Assembly (NCBI GenBank): GCA_030247885.1
Contig: JAPDRO010000004.1
Span: forward strand, 1,054,001 to 1,118,000
Direction: 5' to 3'
Source: Taxawa tesnikishii (nom. ined.)
Taxonomy: Eukaryota; Ascomycota; Dothideomycetes; Dothideales
Length of the DNA stretch: 64,000 nucleotides
In this document: one piece after another, positions 1 to 11,134 of the stretch
How positions within the stretch are numbered: the first letter of the stretch is position 1
How the letters are laid out: each line of letters starts with the position of its first letter
Program-made: the position numbers and the translations under genes
Notes under the pieces: model-generated
Database searches by the model: none
The model's input: only the letters and a program-made list of their open reading frames with translations
What the model was told of the DNA's origin: nothing

Positions 1-250
1 TATCGCCCAGATCCACAGCCTCGTGGAAGTAGCGCAGGAACTGCTCTCTGCCATGATCCGACCTGGCACCAACTGCAGCACCGAAGTTGCAAGTGCGAGG
101 ATAGCCTCCAAGATAAGCCTCTGGGAACAGGAGCAGATCGATCCCTTGCTGTGCGGCTTGACGCGTCGTCTGAGCTAAGGACTCGAGAGTTGCTGAGAGG
201 GTTGGCAGGGTGCGCGACTGCGACACTGCGAGCTTGAGAATCTTCGGCAT
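1..250 (-). CDS. Nitrilase-family carbon-nitrogen hydrolase, N-terminal part
   Basis: The start codon is at 250-248 and the gene runs off the left edge of the window, so only about 83 residues are visible. The protein starts [12 protein letters not shown], the usual first beta strand of the CN-hydrolase fold. It continues with a helix and the block [14 protein letters not shown] at about residues 39-52, which contains the conserved catalytic glutamate of nitrilases and cyanide hydratases. This family hydrolyses nitriles, or hydrates cyanide, through a Glu-Lys-Cys triad; the Lys and Cys regions lie outside the window. No signal peptide is visible, so it is probably cytosolic. The family assignment rests on this motif and the N-terminal context. 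Nitrilase, cyanide hydratase and a related amidase cannot be told apart from this fragment. Confidence 0.8.
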   Translation of the reverse strand, partial: MPKILKLAVSQSRTLPTLSATLESLAQTTRQAAQQGIDLLLFPEAYLGGYPRTCNFGAAVGARSDHGREQFLRYFHEAVDLGD

Positions 251-934
251 GCTGACGACGTTACAGTGTTGGGATAGTCTTTGGCTGTCTGAACACCCTC
301 CAGGTTGGAGAGGAATCAATGACAGCAATGCGTCTGAATCGAATACGAACCATGAACTCCATCCCCACACCGACATCGTCGCCAAGTCCGTGCCGCGAGC
401 GGGGCAGACAGTCGAGGCGGGTATCACAACCATCGAGTATTAGAACCAATTATTGAACAAAGTGGTAGGGACGTGTAACAATTCTGTTGGTTCACCACCT
501 GCAAGTTGGTTTCAAGAGCCATTGTTGAAGCACACAATTTACAATCAACCTTCATCATCGTACGTACCTTTGGTTAAAGCTGGTATGAAGTACCTCGATC
601 GCAACGTGCCAATGACTCCAACTAGAGAGAAGTACAGTATGTCGCTGCGACCTTTGCCCATTACTTGACATAGCGATTCAGGTCGTTTTAACGCGCGAAC
701 TCTCTGTCACACGAATACGGACATTGGACTCGAATTGTCTGGACGTTCGAGTCATCCGCTCTCTATTCTTGAAACGCCGTCCTCGTGTACGTATGCTAAG
801 CCCAAGAAGCGGTAGGCCACGGACGTGGTGTCGGCTGTGTCTAGAGGCACATCGCCACTACCGTTGTCGTCCTGTGCTCCTTGGGAAGGTGTCACGTTCC
901 CAGGAGGTGGAACATAGGGCCGGAGTATGTATAG

Positions 935-1454
935 CACTTCGACTCCGTCCGACATGCAGACGAAGTCGCATACCCGTATAAATGGTGGCTACGGCACGCA
1001 AAAGACGCTATGGAGAATATTGCCGACGATTTTGATCTGGCCAGCGCTTTCTGGGAAGCTTCATCAAGTCTTCGGAACAATTGGTGGGAAGCGTACAAGA
1101 GGACCTCGACTGAATACGAAGCTCTCGAAAACCTCACGTCTTTACATATCGCCGCATTTTCCGGGTTTCTCCCTCTTATACATGGATTGCTAGAGACTGG
1201 ACACGCTGGCAAGGTCAACGAACGGGACTCTTTGGAACATCAGCCAGTGAGTATTTTAAACGCATGGTTGCGATAACTCGGATGCCTTCCCCAAATCGCT
1301 TGCATGACACTGAGTGACAAGCACTAATGCCGGCGGATGTCGCTTGCAAAGCAACTCATGATAAACACTCTGTGGAACTGAAGATAATAAATCTTCTCCT
1401 TCCATCTTGCGAAACCAACGTTACCGAGTTCTATCTGGAACGCGTCCCTTGACC
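935..1454 (+). pseudogene. Decayed ankyrin-repeat (NACHT/ANK-type) gene fragment
   Basis: From 935 an open frame follows a TATAG that could be a splice acceptor. It encodes a stretch rich in W, Y and acidic residues, then a recognisable ankyrin unit near 1137-1190 (LTSLHIAAFSGFLPLIHGLL), and then a linker (NERDSLEHQP). A GTGAGT donor follows at about 1246. A second open piece near 1328-1451 (PADVACKATHDK, then ELKIINLLLP) would add half of another repeat before a stop codon. No start codon, NACHT domain or longer repeat array can be joined to it. The order W-rich linker then ankyrin repeats is familiar from fungal NACHT-ankyrin proteins of the incompatibility/NLR class. I infer a truncated, dead copy of such a gene. 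Confidence 0.5.
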
Positions 1455-2707
1455 TCTTCGGCAAGCAGGTGGTTTGCAGCACCAGTGGTCCGATCATGCC
1501 CGTTCATCCGGAGGTCAATCAAAGCGATTGGGATTATCGTGGAGTGTTATGGAAGAGTGATTCTGTGGCGGCAAACGTGCTCAACCACACCACAGCCAGC
1601 CAAGAGAAAGTCAACAGCCGATGGAAACATGACCACTGCGCTCTGCTACACAAGTTGCCTGCGCATTACCATCATCACAACAAGTACCTGTCACATGCTA
1701 CTGCCAAAAGCGTACCAGGACGCCTTTCTGTTCTGAGGCTTGCAACGGTCGCACGACTACGGTTTCACATACGGCTCGTGTGTAGTCAAAGCCTTTCAGG
1801 CTTCAGGCCCCGAAGAGGAAGGTCGGGTCGTTCACAGTTCGATGTGGAGCTATCAACGCCCCTGCAAGCCCCGCCCCGCTCTGTCACTATCACTGTCACT
1901 GTCATGTCTCGGTTTCATCGGCAGAAGCCGGTACCTGTCGGACTTGCCCTCCGTTGTTGTATTCTCATTTGTTAACACTCGACTCGACGTCATTGTTACA
2001 TACGGTCAGACCGTTGTTGTTTCGAGAACGACCAGCGTCTTACTGCAACCCGAAGCGCAGAAAGTGACTCGATATCCAGTTGTGGCGCACACCAGCGGAG
2101 CGGAACTCTTTCCTCCTGCCCTTTCAGGACTGGAAACCGAGGGGCTGGAGGGGTTTCCTATGTTGCAGGCGTTGGATTGGCCCGCCCATCGCTTAACGTC
2201 AGCTAGCCGAGGATCATGCTTGGCACTGGCGTTGTCGAACCCCTGGTGTGCTGTGCCCTTGCATAGCTCTGCAATAGCGCTGTCGATCCCACAACGACAA
2301 CCAAAAGTCAGAGAAATTACTCCACCTGCCAGTGTCTGAGCGTAGCGAAACCCTCCGTTCACTCGCCCACGAGAATGCTACTACGGGAGTCTGAGTACCG
2401 GGTGCTGGCCCGTCTTACTCGCTCCTCTCACCCATGGTGATCCCTCAACAAGCTCCGCAGGTTACATAGGGTCGGGCCTCTCCCTTCATCAATACAGGGC
2501 TGTGACCACGCGACCTGATCGTTCCCACGATCCAGAACTGTTGTGGCTAAGGTAGCGTTACCCCCAGGCTGGCACCTGGAGACCCTGTCGTTTGCATAGA
2601 GTACACAGGCATTGTCAATCTTTTCCCGTCTGTCTCTCATCCACTCATTGTGTTTGCTCTCCATCTTCTTTAATATACACATATTGTGCTTTCGAGTAAC
2701 CGACGCG
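1455..2707. other. Gene-poor stretch upstream of the rhodopsin-like gene
   Basis: Open frames here are short, overlap on both strands and show no recognisable domain. The last 100 bases before 2708 include a possible upstream in-frame ATG at 2612, which would add a hydrophobic 32-residue extension to the next gene. I see no RNA gene or repeat. Confidence 0.4.
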
Positions 2708-3912
2708 ATGGCGAGCGCAGCCGTGTCGAGCGCGAGCGACCTCAGCCAGGCTCTACCGACTGTAAACCCACATTCCACCGCTCCGGACAGGTTCATCAAT
2801 CTCGGTATAGCTTTCCTATGCATCACCTGGATCGCAGTCACCATGCGCGTCAGCGTCCGCGCGGTTATGATTCGATCATTCGGAATAGACGACTGGTTCA
2901 TGCTGTTGACGATGGTATGTCGACTCGAACCTAGTGGAGCAGGGGACAAAGGCTGAACATAACAGGGCACCTTCACAACCGCCTGTATATTCATGGTAGT
3001 CATGGGCATGTTCGAAAAAGACCCACATGTCAACACTCTACCGAACATAGAAAGACTCGTATCAGTATGCTCATGTTTACCATCTTCGCGCATCAGTCGC
3101 TGACCTAGGCGAAGTACATTATCGGCTTCAGCGGCTTCTACTGTATCTCCACGGTCTTTCTGAAGATCTCACTCGCCCTGTTCCTGTTACGCGTAGTCAT
3201 TCAGGGCTGGCAACGCTACACAATCTACATCATTCTCGTAGTCTACACCATCATCGGCACCTTCTACACTTTCATAGTCGTCTTCAGGTGCGGTGATCCC
3301 GCTCAATACCTCATCCACCAGGCCACAGGCAAATGCTTGGACGAAGATGTCATTCAGAGTCTGGCATACTTCCAAACTTCTACCAACGCAGTCACCGACC
3401 TGATTTACGCCATTCTTCCCATCTTCATCATCCGAGAATCGAAGTTGCCGCCTATCGCCAAGATTTCGTCTTGTCTGCTGCTTGCATTGGGCACTGTGGG
3501 CGGCATCGCAAGCGTGGTTCGTCTGAAGTACATCAAAGGCTTGCAACCGGGGCCAGACTTCTTCAACTCCTCAGTCAACATCGCAATCTGGTCGCTCATC
3601 GAACCCGGCCTAGGCATAACCGCCGCATCTCTCGCGACACTGCGCCCACTGCTGAAAGCATGCGGAGAGAAGACGCGCTCTATGACCCCTGGACTGCCTA
3701 CATTGGGTAGCGGCAGCGGCCACGGCATCGGAAGCCAACTCCGTCCTAAGATCCGTCGGCCGACCTTCAGCGAACATGGTAGCATTCAGATGATGGCCAT
3801 GGGCATGAACCAGAAGACAGAGCGCGCTGGCTTCCAGAGATTCGATTATGACAATTACGGAAAAGGCAGAACCGCTACAACAGTCTCGACTACTCATGAA
3901 GACGTCGTCTGA
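2708..3912 (+). CDS. Fungal rhodopsin-like 7TM integral membrane protein (SAT4/PF20684 type)
   Basis: Three exons (2708-2914, 2966-3064, 3109-3912) give a 369-residue protein. Both introns are short with GTATG donors and phase 0. The start MASAAVSSAS fits the family better than the in-frame ATG at 2612. The protein shows the typical pattern of this large Pezizomycotina family. A first helix (about 35-55) is followed by RAVMIRSFGIDDWFML. Several further hydrophobic helices follow, including FYCISTVFLKISLALFLLRV and a segment ending in the pair FRCGDP ... GKCLDE. The core closes with PILPIF-like and GGIASVVRLKYI blocks and a W(S)LIEPGLGI motif near residue 260. The last 85 residues are a hydrophilic, Gly/Ser-rich cytosolic tail. 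Family members are plasma-membrane proteins of unknown ligand, some G-protein-coupled-receptor-like. No substrate can be inferred here. Confidence 0.85.
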
Positions 3913-5015
3913 TCCGGTTCACTGATGACACGGTGGCAGGGCAGGCGCCTTTGGTACAACTAAAAAATGGAAGACTGCTGGTCTGTCCCATTAGTTTTCA
4001 TCTTTACAGATCTCCAGCCTTGACAGACAGAGATATAACAGGGCATCAAGCCGCTTGCAGTTTCTTGAGCTGCCGAAGACGACAAACTCATTGACCGGTG
4101 TATCCTGTCTCTGGAGTCACGAACGCCATCTGAGACAGATCACAGTCGATCTTCCGCAATCGTCTCGTTGACCAAAGCCTAAAGGCTGCATAGCAGAAGC
4201 TCAGATTTTGTGGACGAGACAGACAGCCTTATCAACTGTTTCGGCAATCGTGCTTCACAGAAGAGTCATCGGAAGCCGAAAAGGGAGCGCGTCAGGAGAA
4301 TTACGAAGTGGAAATTACAATGCTTACGCTAAGCATGAGATGGGATTCAGGGGAAAGTAGTTACCTGATTCGCCGGAACAGAGTGCAGGTCAGTGATAGG
4401 GAGGAGAAATCTCGTTCAACAGGATGACAGACCCTTCCACAGAGACAAAATCATGTTGTACTGTTCAAGGGCTGAGACTCGCCGGCGCATACCGAGAGAA
4501 TGGCCGCGTCGTTCGTGGTGGAGGTCTTGATCCGGATTGGCTGTCGTTCAATTGTGGATGTGTAGGATAGGCATTGGATGTACAATACACACTCAATAGA
4601 ACAATAGGCTTCCAGTCGAAACAAGGTGCAGAACGTTCAATAAAGGATTCCAGATCACAAGCAAAACACGGATGTGGCGCATACCTCCTTTCTCCTCCGC
4701 GTGACGACTCGACTCGTTCTTGGCTCGCGTCTCGCGCATCTGCCCCAAAATAGCACAACCAACATCCCAACTTCCATTCTTTTGATTCGCCGTCCATCAT
4801 GAACACGCTTGAGTGCATACCCCATATTCAACGCCACCGACACTGCGTCCGGGCTAATATTTCAGCTACCGCCGGCGGTATAGCTCCATTCTCGAGTCCG
4901 TCTCCATGCTATGCAATATGATACCGCCTATTGACTCGACTTCCGCCACCTCCTCCTGAGATCTGTATTTCTGTAACAGAGGTCCAGTTTTGGTGTTAGA
5001 GCACGCCGCTGCAAG
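3913..5015. other. Intergenic region, about 1.1 kb
   Basis: Contains the 3' region of the rhodopsin-like gene and the upstream region of the HET gene. Open frames, the longest on the minus strand at 4465-4818, have no domain and no credible start. Nothing else is supported. Confidence 0.5.
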
Positions 5016-7831
5016 ATGAGCATCTGCACGGAGTTTTGCAGTCAGCTGCGGGCGATCAAACTAGAGGATGGCGTCCTCCTGTCGCACGACGAGCTAGTAG
5101 AGCAGCTTCAATTCACTGACGATGATCTGGAGCAGGGACGACATCTGGGCACGTGGCAGGAACTGCAGCAGCGAACGCTGTGCGCCTTTTGTCAACTGGT
5201 GGTCATCGCCACCTCTGACAGCGTGGGAGCAAACCAAAGCGCAGCCATCCGCCCTGATCAGGCCATTGGCGTCTTGATCTTCCCAGGCGAGCAATCTTTC
5301 CGATTGTCTTATCCTTCGCGCTTAGGCATTCGGCTTGCTTTTCTGGCCGAAGGTGGCACTTTTGCCAGCGGGCCAGACTCTGCCAGATTGGTTCGCGGGC
5401 CCCGGGTACCGGTGTCGAGGATCCAGAGCTGGCTGCAAGCCTGCGATCAGAAGCATGAGGCATGTTCACCTGAGGAGGTTAAGGATAGATCAGTTCGTTG
5501 TGTCGGCCCGAATCTATTTGTGCATCGAAACATTGACGGGCAGACAGGACACTAAAACATCAATAGGGCGAAGGGACTTTAACGAGGCTGCGACTTCCAA
5601 CTTCCGCGTCATTGATCTCAAGCTCGGCTGCGTAAGGCGTGTTGCTTTGAACACCAGATACGTGACATTGAGCTATGTCTGGGGGCAATCGCCAATGTTT
5701 AGATTGCAGTTGGAGAACTTTGAGCGCCTATCAAAGGAAGGCAGTCTGGATACCATCCGAGCACAACTGCCCAAGACAGTCAACGACGCCATCGACCTGG
5801 TCAAGGCCATGGACGAACGGTTTCTCTGGGTTGACGGCCTTTGTCTCGTACAAGACAGCGAGGATGACGTGACTTTGGGTATCGAAATGATGCACTCAAT
5901 TTACCGAGGCTCCTATTTCACGATTGTCGCAGGTTCTGGGCGCGATGCAAATGCAGGTTTGGAAGGGATGGGTGAAACTGTTCAGGGCTATCGAAATCAC
6001 CAAATCATCAAAGAAATCGCTCTCGGTATCAGGATGACAGTGCTTCGTAGCATTGATTGGTATCTCAGCAGGTCTACCTACAACAGGAGAGGCTGGACCT
6101 TACAGGAACTTGTCTTGCCCCGTCGAACAGTAATCTTCATAAACGGACAGGTCTACTTTCGATGTCAGGAAGCAAATTGGAGCGAAGATTCGTGGGCCGA
6201 TCACTGGACGAGGTGGCTGGACGCGGATGACAGCAACATCTCCCGGCTTCCGGAGCCCGGAGACGGGTTTCTGCCCTCGTTGTGGGCATATCAGAAGTTA
6301 TGTGAGGATTTCTCCCGCCGCAAGCTCCGGAGCGACGGCGATGCCCTCCGCGCTCTTGCAGGGGTTACACGCCCTATGGCATCCGGCATGGAGACATGCA
6401 TGGTCGAGGGTCTCCCGGTTACTACCTCAACCACTTCCTGTTCTTCATGTCTTCGAAAGGCGATTTGCGAAGGCGCTCCGAGTTCGCAAGTTTCTCCTGG
6501 GCCGGCTGGGAGGGCCAGATCATGTGGCCACGGGAGAACTTCTTGTGGTACGACAACATAGACGGCATCGCACAGCCGACATGGGAGACAGCAAATATTC
6601 TGCAATACTTCAGGCATATGAGGGTTGTGGATTGGAAAGCCCTGGATTCAAAAGGTTATCTTCAATCCTTGAGTTCCCGGATGTGGGAATTGCCCTCTCT
6701 GCTATCCGAGCTTATACGCGAGCACCCACGCACCTTTTCTGCAGTCGACATGGATCCTGGACGACAGCGTGATGAGTGGCAGTATCACAGCATCTCCGGA
6801 AGCAGTGGCGACATGCCTTACTGGGACCGATCTGATGACTCCGTCGCTGACAACGAGGGAGAAGAAGACTATGAGATGAAAAGGAGGATTGGACCCAGAC
6901 GAGGATTCTCGATCCGTGGTTTTGAACTGGCTAACGGAGAAGCGGAATTCGAAAGGCTTGTGCAGCGACTCGAAGATCCACTCGAAAGATTAACGCTTCG
7001 CAACTGGATAGCACAGCGTCGTTCCCGTAAAGATATACAATCGATCATGGGGATCACTCTGACAAGTGTTCGCAGGTGCTAATAGGGCTCTCCGGCGAAT
7101 GTCCGCTATAGGTCCTCGGCCGACCTCTACATACGGTGACGAAGTCTCTTCCAATCAATACGGGTTCCGACAACCGCGATCACCTGCCTTCCAGGACAAA
7201 TCACAAGTAGAGGATAAACGGGCAGAGAATGGGAGGCGCTGGGTGGAAATGCAGAAAAGGAAAGATGGTGAAATTCCTCAGGATGGCTTCAGGATTCCGT
7301 AATTTCTCCATACACCTTTCCGGTAACCGAGAGCGGCGCCGCTGACCTCGACATAGGAAGTTTCCTCCATACACAGTCCTTCAGTTCAAGACCATATCCA
7401 TGCATCTCATTCTGGGATCCGCTCCTGTGCGGGGTGAGCAAGGAGAGCACTCGCAATCCCGGCTCCACACGCCGAGCGACGATGAAACCCCATCGCAATC
7501 GCCTTTCGCTCGCATTCCCGGTGTTCCTCTTCTGTCCGCGCATGGCCAGCTCGTCGGCTCACTTCATCCTGACAACGTTGACATACTAGGGGCGCCAGGA
7601 ACGAAGGTCGAATGTCTCGTCATATGCCGCTGCAACACCCCAACTGTTGCCTCCGCTCTTCTTGCTTTGGGTGGTGCTGACACAGAGCGGCCTTGGGACC
7701 TCCTTTGGATACTTCATGTGATCTGGAAAGACGGAATTGCAGAGCGTCGCGGTGTCGGACAGGTGATGAGTTCAGCCATTGATACTGCCGTTGAGCCCAA
7801 ACCGGAGGTTAAGGATGTTCTCCTCGGTTGA
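5016..7831 (+). CDS. HET-domain (heterokaryon incompatibility) protein
   Basis: A HET protein of about 890 residues. Exon 1 starts at 5016 and contains TLCAFCQLV and an RIQSWLQAC...HEAC block, as in other HET proteins. An intron ends at 5566; the donor near 5493-5502 is uncertain. Exon 2 carries the HET core: RYVTLSYVWG, then LPKTVNDAIDLV, FLWVDGLCLVQD, IYRGSYFTIVA and NRRGWTLQELVL. It continues with the post-HET block LRRRSEFASFSWAGWEG. Further introns are supported at 7027-7075 (GTAAAG..CAG) and 7299-7356 (GTAATT..TAG). The last exon has LQFKTISM, GSLHPDNVD, WILHVIWKDGIAERRGVGQ and ends KDVLLG, a normal HET C-terminus. The reading frame breaks once near 6.4 kb, within conserved sequence and without a usable intron; see the finding on homopolymers. 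HET proteins trigger cell death on non-self recognition. The partner specificity of this one is unknown. Confidence 0.85.
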
Positions 7832-8168
7832 TGTTGAGTAACGGTACCGGGACATCCTTCGCCCAACCTTTCTTCTATCTCAATCATCCAGTTTTGCGTC
7901 ATTACAACAGATGTAGTGAGGATGTACGGAAGTTAACACGGACCAATCTACCATCTGGAGAGCTGCAGATGGTTTCGAAGTTCAAATTGAGAACTCGTCT
8001 TGATACCTGAACTGACTCATCCAGATCCGATCGAAGGGGATTTATGGTTGTCTGTTTTGAAGCTTGCTTGCACGGAGATCGCGTGAAGACTTTGCATCAA
8101 AGACTTGCTTTATTCACCCGGGAAAGTCACCTTCCTGAGTCGAACTCTATCATGATACGGTCGAGCTT
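7832..8168. other. Intergenic region downstream of the HET gene
   Basis: About 340 bases with no recognisable coding or RNA feature. It is likely the 3' flank of the HET gene. Confidence 0.4.
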
Positions 8169-8393
8169 ATGGATACTACCGACACGGCTCCCTCCAGACT
8201 CACGGACCTCCCTCCCGAGCTACGTAAGGTGATCTACGCTCAGGACAGATCTGACAGCACAGTCGGATACATGGATGTGTTCCCACTACACGGTTCAAGT
8301 CAGCCCCGTGCCATCACCGGAGTCCCAAGGCAGATACACCAAGAGAATCTCGCAGTCTGTGGTTCTTCGCTTATGCATCATTGTGTGTTGTAG
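8169..8393 (+). pseudogene. Short F-box-like / 2EXR-type fragment
   Basis: A 74-codon open frame begins MDTTDTAPSRLTDLPPELRK and continues with PRAITGVPRQIHQENL and a VCGSSLMHH end. That order, DLPPELRxxIY then AxTxVxRQIxxExLxVxYGSN, is the usual N-terminus of fungal F-box-like and 2EXR proteins. In those proteins it precedes 100-300 more residues. Here the region between the two blocks is shortened and a stop follows at once, with no further homologous sequence downstream. I read it as a truncated relic. A very short functional gene cannot be excluded. Confidence 0.45.
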
Positions 8394-9171
8394 AAGTCAA
8401 TGGAATTTCTTATACATCTTGAAACAAACTGTCGCCTCTAGATGCAGGCTTGACAAGAGCAAGGATCACCTACCCGATGAACGATAATAGTAACCTGTGA
8501 CCAAGCCAAGCTGGTTCCCAGATTCGTTGCATCTGACTGCGCCGGGTTCGAATGCGTCGGCGTGATCGACACATTGACAACCTCTCTCTTTTTGATGAGT
8601 GATTCAGCGGTGAGAGTGATAGCATGCTGTTCTATCACTGCCGTGACTGTAGCTACACGAGCATGGGTATCGCTGCAGGTTCTTCCGACCATGAGGTAGA
8701 TAGCCCGCAGCAGTCATCACTTTGAACCGTGACATCTCAATGAGTAGTTGCTCGGTTAAAGTGATATATGTATGGATCTGTAGCTGTCATCAGGCCCCGT
8801 GCCAAATCGGTAAGTTTTGTAACACCTTGGTGTTTAAGGGCTGCAGGGGCAAGTTACAGTGAGACATGAATAAAAAGCTAATGACCACTGCCTTGTATAT
8901 CCGTTTGAGAACCACTGCCGCCAAGCTACGCCGGGATTCGCTGCAAACAATGTTGTCGGAGGTCCACGCATGCCACGAATGTTTGCTTCTCTTACACCAA
9001 CAACAACTTTCCAATAGTAGTGAATCTACAACATAACAGCCTCAAATATTCACTCCGCGACAGCAGGGATATCGTGCAACTCGAGCATCCAGGCTGTAAT
9101 CTTAAAACTCTCGGAGCAGCGGCTTGTTGCCAAGGCAAAGTCATTTGTGGCAACACCACTTCTACAAAACG
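8394..9171. other. Intergenic region
   Basis: About 780 bases without a recognisable gene. A GGTTCGAATGC string at about 8543 resembles a Pol III B box but has no tRNA fold around it. Confidence 0.4.
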
Positions 9172-10005
9172 ATGGCGAAGCGACCCCGCTCTCCCAGCCC
9201 TGCAGCGTTTACCAAAGCAGTCGATGACCCTTCCAGAGTGTGGATATCGGAAACCATCGAAGACCGCTCATCAATTTTCGTAGCATACTTCTCGCCCACC
9301 ATGCCGGCGAAGGAATTGCAGAAGCACAAGGACTTGAAGAGCGCATCCCATCGAATGTTTGGCTATCGACGACCATCGGCGCAGCGCACTATCGGCACCA
9401 ACTTGCCGATCATGGAGACGGGCCTTGATGATGACGGGGAGAAGTACGGTGGCAAGCGCGTGCTCAAGGTCCTGGAAGATATGAATGCGGAGGGCTCGCT
9501 TGTCGTCGCGCGATGGTATGGCGGCGTGATGCTGGGACCCGTGCGATTCACGCATATTGAGAATTGTGCGCGAGACGCGGTGCGTGCGTGGAAGCAGGGG
9601 TGGGAGACGGAGGTACAGAAGAAGCGGAAAGTGGAGGAAGAGGAGAAGGAGAAGGAGGAGCTGGTGAGAGATTTGTTGGAGCGTGATCAGAGCGTTCGTG
9701 TGTTGAGGGGGTTGCTGGAGCAGAAGTCGGATCCGAGCGCGTCGCAGAAAGAGCAACCGGTTGGTGTGGAGATGCGGGATGTGGATTATAAGGCTTTAAG
9801 CTTGGAGAGGTTGAGAGTTATGGATAAGGCGCGGGATGGGACGATAGCTTTCTTGCTAAAGAGGATCGATGCAGCGGAGAAGCAGAGTGCAGAACCTGAA
9901 GTCAAGCCGGCGCCAGCAGAAATCACAAAAGATGGCACGAAGCAAGACGTGACCACGAAGGAGGACCCGACGAACACCGAGCAGCCGAATGACACACCTG
10001 ACTGA
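9172..10005 (+). CDS. IMPACT-family (UPF0029/YIH1 N-terminal domain) protein
   Basis: An intronless gene of 277 residues starting MAKRPRSPSPAAFTKAVDD. The first half is an Impact_N domain. SIFVAYFSP at about 36-44 opens it. TGLDDDGEKYGGKRVLKVL follows at about 83-101. The signature ARWYGGVMLGPVRFTHIENCARDAV is at about 112-136. The second half is a highly charged, Lys/Glu-rich predicted coiled coil followed by a low-complexity acidic tail. Full YIH1/IMPACT proteins carry an N-terminal RWD domain that blocks Gcn2 activation by Gcn1; that domain is absent here. The gene therefore belongs to the Impact_N-plus-coiled-coil type common in moulds, whose role is not established. The start is the first ATG giving the family-like basic N-terminus. 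Confidence 0.85.
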   Translation: MAKRPRSPSPAAFTKAVDDPSRVWISETIEDRSSIFVAYFSPTMPAKELQKHKDLKSASHRMFGYRRPSAQRTIGTNLPIMETGLDDDGEKYGGKRVLKVLEDMNAEGSLVVARWYGGVMLGPVRFTHIENCARDAVRAWKQGWETEVQKKRKVEEEEKEKEELVRDLLERDQSVRVLRGLLEQKSDPSASQKEQPVGVEMRDVDYKALSLERLRVMDKARDGTIAFLLKRIDAAEKQSAEPEVKPAPAEITKDGTKQDVTTKEDPTNTEQPNDTPD

Positions 10006-11134
10006 AAGCGGGAGAATATGCATGGTCTGTGTCTTAACGGAGAGCGGCACTCCGTCGCAGAAGCTCTCGGATGGGATAGTGGAGGAATTTGTCAAGACCT
10101 TGGTATGTGGGTTTAGGTAAGAGAAGCAGAGAGGCAGCTGAGGCAACGCAGAGGTCTCTCCTGGTGATACGCAGATGATACCCAAAACCGGCATGAGTGC
10201 AGTCCAGGAATGTAAAGTTTACTGTATGTACAATCAAGACTGCTTAAATCCATGCTTGCATTTGGCATTCTTAACAGGTAAGTTAGAACACAGATGCCAA
10301 AGATCGTAAGATCACAAGATCAAAGACAATAGAATGCGATACCGTTGTCAAAGAGCGAAATTGCCGTTCACGTCTATATCGATTAACGAAACCCTTTCGA
10401 AGACCAGCAGTGAACTGATGTTGTTTGATAGGGACACATGATCAGGTCCGTACTCCTCCCCCATGGACATCTGATATGTGCTCTGATGTTGTGAATTTTC
10501 AGGGAGAGGAGCGCGATATATACGTCTACTCCAGCTACACTAAGGTAGGCGGTGAAGCTAGCGTACTGGTAAACCACTGCTATGCCCGTCTTTGTGCAGG
10601 AAACCTCTTACAGGTTGGCTGGTCGTGGCTTCGTCCGGTATCCTCAGGGTAGTCGTAAAACCCTGATCTGCCTCGTCGAAGAAATTCGGCGCGCTTCATC
10701 ATATGCCTACGGGGCTTCCTGAGAATCCGTATATGTGTCGCAGATGTACAAGAGTACACGTTGCTCGGATGGATCTGATGGATGTATTCGCGCATGCCTA
10801 GCGAAGGGCACTGGAAGACGTGGTCATCCGGGAGACATAAGTGGATGGAACACTGCTGTCAAATGCAATTGTACGTCAGTCACAGATCCCTCCAGCAGCC
10901 TTAAAAACCTGCTGTGTATTACCGAATGTCGAAAGAAGTAGAGAGTAGAAAGAGCTTCGGTTGTTTTGGAGGTGGAACTCGAAAACGCCAAGCCGAGATG
11001 GGACGCTTGTCTGAATCGAGACTAGCGAAAGGACGCCAAGCTCCGCGCACTCAGAATCACGAATTTCATTGCGACGTTCCTCTCTTCTCGAAGAGACAAC
11101 ATCCATCGACCACCGACCAACCAACACCGTCAGG
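10006..11134. other. Intergenic region / RPS18 upstream region
   Basis: About 1.1 kb containing the 3' flank of the IMPACT-type gene and the promoter of the S18 ribosomal protein gene. No open frame has a recognisable domain and I see no RNA gene. Confidence 0.5.

Noticed and set aside
8535-8560. GGTTCGAATGC resembling a Pol III B box
   Set aside because: No A box, anticodon arm or acceptor stem can be built around it.
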